9,686 nt of DNA, taken from the NCBI GenBank assembly GCA_005882955.1, contig VBBB01000149.1, forward strand, positions 5,305 to 14,990. The letters run 5' to 3'. This DNA is from Candidatus Bathyarchaeota archaeon (lineage in GTDB: Archaea > Thermoproteota > Bathyarchaeia > 40CM-2-53-6). The translations under genes were made by a program, and so were the position numbers. A model generated the notes under the pieces. That model was not told the DNA's origin, did not search any database, and was given only the letters and a program-made list of their open reading frames with translations. Shown piece by piece: positions 5,890-9,686 of the stretch (positions within the stretch are counted from its first letter, which is position 1; every line of letters begins with the position of its first letter).

Positions 5890-7164
5890 TTGGCCTCATC
5901 TGCTGTCGTGAGACAGGTTGATCGATGGATTGATGCTCACAAGAAGGACCTAGTTGATCTTGCTTGTCGTCTTGTTAATATTGATACTACTGTTCCTCCA
6001 GGGCTGAACTATCCTAGGATATCTCAGCTCCTGGCCAGTGAGCTCAAGGACCTAGGTGTCACACCTACGGTGAGCGTTATTCCTGAAGCGTCTATGCTCC
6101 GGAAGGTGAGTCCTGAAGTCGGCTTGAAGGGTCCAAGGCCCAACACCTACGCCACCCTCAAAGGTGAGGGTGAGGGACCGTGGGTCCTCCTCAATGGGCA
6201 TGTCGATGTGGTCCCGGCTGATCCATCTGGATGGTCGCATGATCCGTTTGAGCCGGTGGTCAAGAATGGCAGGATCTATGGGCGGGGTGCTGCCGACATG
6301 AAAGGGTCGAACGCCTGCGAGATATTCTCGATGAAAGCACTTGTTGAGACTGGCGCCAAGTTCCGCGGGAGGATTACTCCGACGTTTACCACTGACGAGG
6401 AAGTGGGCGGGTATAGCGGTGTGAACTATCTGGTTGACAGGCACGTGATTACTAAGGATGTGGATTATTGTCTCTCGGCAGATAGCGGGATTGAGGCGCT
6501 GCACGTTGCAAGTCTGGGGGACGCCGAGTATCTGATTACAGTGCATGGAAGAGCTGCTCATTCAGGACGTGGGTGGACAGGCGTCAACGCCATCGAGTAC
6601 GGTGCGTCGTTGATTGAGGATTTGAAAAAGTTGGGAGAGGAGATCTCTAAGAGACGATCTAGAATCAATGCGGAGCCGATCTGGGGTACTAGGAAGATGA
6701 GACCTGGACTGTACGTGAATACTGCGAAGGGCGGGTTGAAGGGGAATATTATTCCTGATTCTTTCGAGATTCTTGTCGACCGCCGGTTCATTCCGGAAGA
6801 GAGCGAGGCTCGGGTCCGGAAAGAGATTGCGCGAGTGGTGAGAGAGTTTGCTGCGAAGCATCGAGAAGTCAAGGTGTCTATGAAAATGATCCTCGGATAC
6901 GATCCCATGGTGACTTCGCCTAATCATCCGCTGGTGCGAACTGTCCGGAAAGTGGCCAAGAAGGTTCTAGGCAGAGACGCTCCACCTTGCGGTAGTCAAG
7001 GGTCCACGGACATAGCCGCTGTCAGCGCGCTAGGCATTCCTATCGCGGTTCTCGGTGCTACACGGCAAGACAGCAACATTCACGGAATAGACGAACACGT
7101 TAGAATAAACGACCTCGTCAGCGTCACGAAGATTCTAGCTCATACTTTTCTCGAACTCGTGTAA
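5890..7164 (+). CDS. M20 family metallopeptidase/deacylase (ArgE/DapE-like)
   Basis: A 424-residue cytoplasmic di-zinc hydrolase of the M20 clan, which removes acyl groups from amino acids or cleaves small peptides. The set of active-site residues is complete: H104 in NGHVDVVP, D106 beside it, bridging D136 in GRGAADMKGS, base E170 and ligand E171 in TDEEVGG, D198 in SADSG, and H398 in NIHGIDEHVRINDL. The lid/dimerisation domain (about 203-335) includes GRAAHSG with H224. GSTDIAA (371-377) belongs to the last catalytic segment. Family and length fit ArgE, DapE, LysK-like enzymes and carboxypeptidases equally, and no neighbouring arginine or lysine gene narrows the choice. Translation starts at TTG. 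About 100 bases after the stop a hairpin with a short T-run may end the transcript. Confidence 0.92.
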   Translation: MASSAVVRQVDRWIDAHKKDLVDLACRLVNIDTTVPPGLNYPRISQLLASELKDLGVTPTVSVIPEASMLRKVSPEVGLKGPRPNTYATLKGEGEGPWVLLNGHVDVVPADPSGWSHDPFEPVVKNGRIYGRGAADMKGSNACEIFSMKALVETGAKFRGRITPTFTTDEEVGGYSGVNYLVDRHVITKDVDYCLSADSGIEALHVASLGDAEYLITVHGRAAHSGRGWTGVNAIEYGASLIEDLKKLGEEISKRRSRINAEPIWGTRKMRPGLYVNTAKGGLKGNIIPDSFEILVDRRFIPEESEARVRKEIARVVREFAAKHREVKVSMKMILGYDPMVTSPNHPLVRTVRKVAKKVLGRDAPPCGSQGSTDIAAVSALGIPIAVLGATRQDSNIHGIDEHVRINDLVSVTKILAHTFLELV

Positions 7165-7266
7165 AATACTCTGAGAAGAGAATGGAACAGAGATTTCCCG
7201 CACGCTTGTTAGGCTAGAACCAGAAATAGGGAAAAGGCAGTTCTGCGTCACGAGACTAGTCAACAT

Positions 7267-7291
7267 ACCCTAATTTTCTAGAGGGTCTTTT
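7267..7291 (+). terminator. Possible terminator after the M20 gene
   Basis: ACCCT (7267-7271) and AGGGT (7282-7286) form a 5-bp stem over a 10-base loop that contains a T-run. CTTTT follows at once. The short stem and its distance of about 100 bases from the M20 stop keep this tentative. Confidence 0.35.
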
Positions 7292-7317
7292 GCCGACGAG
7301 ATCTTGACGCAGACCCA

Positions 7318-7431
7318 TCAACCCGTCCGTATCACGACCCTAAATCTCCCGCTGACCTTAACATGGTCATGGACCCTCAGCCGTTTTCCAAGGCGTTTCC
7401 TAGGGACAATCAGGTCGTTGTCCCGAATCAT
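7318..7431 (-). CDS. Doubtful 37-residue basic ORF
   Basis: An ATG-to-TGA frame on the minus strand encodes a very basic peptide that opens MIRDNDLIVPRKRLGKRLRV and continues with HDHVKVSGRFRVVIRTG. The alternating hydrophobic and charged residues suggest beta strands. I recognise no family. A stop codon lies three codons upstream, so it cannot extend. There is no good TATA box or ribosome site. It may be a small DNA- or RNA-binding protein, a decayed remnant, or chance. Confidence 0.25.
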   Translation of the reverse strand: MIRDNDLIVPRKRLGKRLRVHDHVKVSGRFRVVIRTG

Positions 7432-7511
7432 CTGCGATCATGGGACATAGATTGAGACCTGCAACCCTCTTAGGTGGAATTTCCCAAACACGAGGTTTAC
7501 GCCACGAGACT

Positions 7512-7520
7512 ATGCTTAAG
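7512..7520 (+). promoter_or_regulatory. Weak TATA-like element of the His/Cys-rich ORF
   Basis: ATGCTTAAG is centred about 24 nt before the ATG at 7541. That would fit a leaderless transcript, but the element is a poor match to a TATA consensus. Confidence 0.28.
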
Positions 7521-7540
7521 GGCGAGTTCCGGCAGCTAGG

Positions 7541-7792
7541 ATGGGAGTGATTCTGTTTTTGGCTGTGATTTGTGGTTTTAGGTTTGAGGTTAGGCCAGAG
7601 GATGAGGTTGTGGTGTTGGAGGCTGATCATCATAGTGTTCATGTCTGTGTGGATTGTCTTACGTTGTTGACGGTTCATCGTCGTATTCATCATATGAAGG
7701 TGGAGAAGGTTATTGTTGAGATGGCTGAGCGTAGACCCGTGTCGGAGCGGGGAAGTCTGCCGAAACTGGAGCCGTTTGTTCGAGAAACATGA
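7541..7792 (+). CDS. Small His/Cys-rich protein, possible metal binder
   Basis: An 83-residue ORF that I do not recognise. After a hydrophobic, strand-like start (2-12) it has an acidic stretch, then a cluster of possible metal ligands: H30, H31, H34, C36 and C39 (ADHHSVHVCVDC), followed by H46, H50 and H51 (VHRRIHH). The C-terminal 20 residues are polar and Pro/Arg-rich. The first part uses G or T at almost every third codon position, unlike the C/A-rich LLM gene next to it. This could mean transfer or a different selection history, or that the frame is not real. The ATG is placed properly for leaderless transcription. The LLM gene starts 44 bases later, so the two could be cotranscribed. 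Confidence 0.5.
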   Translation: MGVILFLAVICGFRFEVRPEDEVVVLEADHHSVHVCVDCLTLLTVHRRIHHMKVEKVIVEMAERRPVSERGSLPKLEPFVRET

Positions 7793-7836
7793 CCGTTTTG
7801 CACGACGTTCAACTTTACACTCTTTGTGACTGAAGT

Positions 7837-8907
7837 GTGAAGAGCAAAGTCAGGTTCGGATGCCGAATCTTTCTGGCGGCCAACGAACCCTTTCAGCAGA
7901 TAATCAAGAGAGCCCAATTCTGCGAGAAATATGGGTTTGACTCTGTCTTCATAGACGATCACCTGCTCTATGGGACAGAAGCCGCAGCCGCCCCAGAACC
8001 CTTCACCAGCCTCGCCGCGATAGCCGCCGGGACCCAGAGGATCAGAGTCGGAATCGCAGTAACAGATCTAGTCCGTAGACACCCTGCCATCATAGCCCAG
8101 ACCCTCGCAACGCTCTCCAACCAGTTTCCAAAACGGCTCTTCCTCGGACTGGGCGCGGGCGATCCGATGAACCAGACACCATTCGGACTTTCTGCGGAAC
8201 ACCGCGTCAGCAGACTACGAGAGGGTCTGAAGATTATCCGGCAGCTGTGGAACTCTAGCATAGAGAAACCACAGAACTACAAGGGACAATTCTTCTCCCT
8301 GAACAACGCATACTTGCAAGCCGGCCAGGAGAAACAGCCAGTCCCGCCAATCTATCTGGCAGCCTTCGGTCCCAGAATGCTGAAACTCGCGGGGGAGGCG
8401 GCGGACGGATGGATGCCGCACTGTCACACACCCGCAACATACAAGATGGATCTTGACACCATCATCGGGTCAGCCCATAATGCGAGTCGAGATTTCGGGA
8501 CGTTCCGCTCTGCATACTACACGCTCTCCTCCATCTCGAAGAATCGCGCAGAAGCAGACAGGAACGTACTCGGCCCCGCCAGATACTTCCTTGCTCTGAT
8601 ACCAGAGGCGTTGAAGAAGATTGATCCCTCAGCAAACCATCCGGGCCGGATCTGGGAGAAGATTCCATATCAGAAGGAACAGAGGGAAACGATCCGGAAG
8701 ATCGCCGCGAATATTCCAGAATCTGATGCTTACAACACAGTCATCCATGGGACAAGTGAGGATTGCATCGAACAGATCGAAGGCTATAGGAAGGCTGGCT
8801 GCAAGGAATTCATGTTGACCTTTACGCCTAGAGGAGGACTCTGGTCCACAACAGGTCTGCTTGAAGAGATTCGGCTCTTCTCAGACAAAGTCATCCGTAG
8901 CTGGTAA
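7837..8907 (+). CDS. LLM-class (F420/flavin-dependent) oxidoreductase
   Basis: A 356-residue TIM-barrel protein of the luciferase-like monooxygenase superfamily, of usual length. Landmarks are GFDSVFIDDHL (33-43), the RVGIAVTDLVRRHP strand and helix (70-83), FLGLGAGDPMNQTPFG (102-117) in the cofactor-binding region, RLREGLKIIRQLW (126-138), and PPIYLAAFGPRMLKLAGEAADGWMPH (split across 170-195). In archaea this group includes Mer, the F420-dependent methylene-tetrahydromethanopterin reductase, and many relatives of unknown substrate. The sequence alone does not make it Mer, and no one-carbon gene is nearby. The start is GTG; another GTG two bases upstream is out of frame. An ACTTTACA element about 22 nt before the start may be the TATA box. 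The NUDIX gene begins eight bases after the stop codon, so they probably form an operon. Confidence 0.9.
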   Translation: MKSKVRFGCRIFLAANEPFQQIIKRAQFCEKYGFDSVFIDDHLLYGTEAAAAPEPFTSLAAIAAGTQRIRVGIAVTDLVRRHPAIIAQTLATLSNQFPKRLFLGLGAGDPMNQTPFGLSAEHRVSRLREGLKIIRQLWNSSIEKPQNYKGQFFSLNNAYLQAGQEKQPVPPIYLAAFGPRMLKLAGEAADGWMPHCHTPATYKMDLDTIIGSAHNASRDFGTFRSAYYTLSSISKNRAEADRNVLGPARYFLALIPEALKKIDPSANHPGRIWEKIPYQKEQRETIRKIAANIPESDAYNTVIHGTSEDCIEQIEGYRKAGCKEFMLTFTPRGGLWSTTGLLEEIRLFSDKVIRSW

Positions 8908-8914
8908 AGGTCAA

Positions 8915-9343
8915 ATGAAGAATGGAGTCTCAGCGCACACGCCGCGCAAACCGGTCGCTGAATGTGTAAGTGGAGTTCTGATAAGCGACTGTTCAGTTCT
9001 TGTCGAGAAGCGACGAGCCGATGATGATGCGGACCCAGGTTTAGTTTTGCTTCCAGGGGGCCACGTAGAGGTGGGCGAATCGCTGGACCGGGCTCTGATG
9101 AGAGAGATGCTAGAGGAACTAGGGGTACGAGTCGAAAGGGTCGCGCCGATTCGGGTCCGATATTATACAGCGTCGAATGGAGAGAGACAGAGGATACACT
9201 ATTTTCGTATCAAGGACTGGAAGGGGAGAATCAAGTCGAACGAAGCCGAGTCTGTCTACTGGGAATCAGACATCAGCCATCTAAGCGATTCCATAGAGAG
9301 AAAGATTGTACTCAAACTATTGAGCCAAGCCGCTCGGGTCTAG
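8915..9343 (+). CDS. NUDIX hydrolase
   Basis: A 142-residue enzyme that hydrolyses a nucleoside diphosphate linked to another group, with Mg2+ or Mn2+. The NUDIX box is complete: G-x5-E-x7-REMLEELGV at about residues 49-71, with the metal-binding REMLEE at 63-68. The preceding LVLLPGGHVEVGE is typical, and YWESDI near the C-terminus is a common closing segment. Substrate choice (damaged nucleotides, ADP-ribose, flavin or other cofactor) cannot be read from the sequence. The frame is open back to an ATG at 8861, but that overlaps the LLM gene by 47 bases and adds a low-quality N-terminus. I chose the ATG eight bases after the LLM stop, with an AAGGT run just before it. The operon position suggests a role linked to the LLM enzyme's cofactor or product, which is inference. 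Confidence 0.92.
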   Translation: MKNGVSAHTPRKPVAECVSGVLISDCSVLVEKRRADDDADPGLVLLPGGHVEVGESLDRALMREMLEELGVRVERVAPIRVRYYTASNGERQRIHYFRIKDWKGRIKSNEAESVYWESDISHLSDSIERKIVLKLLSQAARV

Positions 9344-9380
9344 AACACGAGCGAAGCCGTCCCATCTCAATAGCCTTCCA

Positions 9381-9405
9381 TTTGGGATTCTGAAGCGAGC
9401 CCAAA
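9381..9405 (+). terminator. Possible hairpin after the NUDIX gene
   Basis: TTTGGG (9381-9386) and CCCAAA (9400-9405) form a 6-bp stem over a 13-base loop about 40 bases after the NUDIX stop. No T-tract follows, so terminator function is weakly supported. Confidence 0.25.
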
Positions 9406-9471
9406 GGTGTTAAATTCACGATTCAATCATATCCTGCAGATTCACCGAGCGCGGAGGGATCTCTGTGAGAC

Positions 9472-9686
9472 TTGTCGAAGAAATCTGGATGGGTTCCCGC
9501 GCGGGATCTAGTTGCGCTTGCGGACTCGTGTCTGCAATGGAATAAAGGCCGATTTTACGAGGTTCTCTGGGAGTACAATCTCACTCCCTCGATTCTGCGA
9601 GAGAGGAATGCTCGAGGCTGGTGGTACTATGAGGACGATCATCTGGCAGGGTTTGCTCTCGGCCGAAGGCTGAGGGGTTCGTTGCA
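9472..9686 (+). CDS. N-terminal part of an unrecognised protein, cut by the window end
   Basis: An open frame runs from TTG at 9472 to the window end (71 codons). It encodes a soluble N-terminus with WVPARDLVALADSCLQW (7-23), a helix with RFYEVLWEYN (27-36), and WWYYEDDHLAGFALGRRL (50-67). The last segment resembles a GNAT acetyltransferase strand pair, but the diagnostic acetyl-CoA loop would lie beyond the window, so this is only a suggestion. GGAGGG at 9453-9458 is a strong Shine-Dalgarno-like run. It is 13 bases from the TTG and only six from a GTG at 9465 that is in another frame, so the start is uncertain. A TTAAATT element at about 9410-9416 may be the TATA box, giving a leader with a ribosome site, unlike most genes here. 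Confidence 0.6.
   Translation, partial: MSKKSGWVPARDLVALADSCLQWNKGRFYEVLWEYNLTPSILRERNARGWWYYEDDHLAGFALGRRLRGSL

Larger units (their letters stand above)
7165..7540. other. 376-base intergenic region
   Basis: Between the M20 gene and the His/Cys-rich ORF. It holds a possible terminator (7267-7291), a doubtful 37-codon minus-strand ORF (7318-7431) and the likely promoter of the next gene. A 10-base direct repeat CACGAGACTA occurs at 7249-7258 and 7503-7512. No tRNA, conserved RNA or mobile element was recognised. Confidence 0.5.

Noticed and set aside
6052..6561. 169-codon minus-strand frame, and two more at 6558-6927
   Set aside because: All are antisense to the M20 gene, which has a complete active site in its own frame; these products show no recognisable motif.
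7249..7512. 10-base direct repeat CACGAGACTA at 7249-7258 and 7503-7512 as an attachment site or element boundary
   Set aside because: Too short and isolated; no integrase, transposase or terminal inverted repeats lie between or beside the copies.
7400..7693. 97-codon minus-strand frame rich in Met, Asn, Gln and His
   Set aside because: Low-complexity composition from the G/T-biased plus strand; no promoter or motif, and the plus-strand frame is more protein-like.

Overview
The window looks archaeal, probably a mesophilic member of the Thermoproteota/Nitrososphaerota side such as a Bathyarchaeia-like lineage; the exact lineage is inference. The signs are TATA-like boxes about 24-32 nt before start codons with almost no leader, frequent TTG and GTG starts, T-rich termination tracts, and an LLM-type flavin/F420 oxidoreductase. 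No rRNA, tRNA, CRISPR array, transposase or insertion sequence was seen.

Layout. Positions 1-201 hold no convincing gene. A four-helix membrane protein (202-684, +) converges on a minus-strand block (723-3181) that is the most interesting part of the window. That block encodes an ECF-transporter S component, a membrane-anchored transcobalamin-C-like (DUF4430) domain, and a surface alpha/alpha-barrel protein of the prenyltransferase/squalene-cyclase repeat type. Animal intrinsic factor and transcobalamin combine the same two folds in one B12-binding protein, so I read the block as a possible split surface receptor feeding an ECF importer for a corrinoid or similar ligand. The S-component gene and the barrel gene carry an almost identical 18-bp dyad at their promoters, which suggests one shared repressor. 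The DUF4430 gene has an anomalous start: its frame lacks any usual start codon before the membrane anchor.

Next come a CDF zinc-type exporter (3241-4158, -), a 14-residue lysine-rich micro-ORF with a hairpin and T-tract (4355-4449, -), and a rhomboid protease (4572-5189, -). Divergent from the rhomboid are an unrecognised 166-residue soluble protein (5314-5814, +) and an M20 metallopeptidase/deacylase (5890-7164, +). Positions 7165-7540 hold a possible terminator and a doubtful 37-codon minus-strand ORF. A small His/Cys-rich protein (7541-7792, +) follows, then a probable two-gene operon of LLM oxidoreductase and NUDIX hydrolase (7837-9343, +). The window ends inside an unrecognised plus-strand gene that starts near 9472.

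Apart from the importer block and the LLM-NUDIX pair, the genes look like independent housekeeping or accessory units, each with its own promoter.
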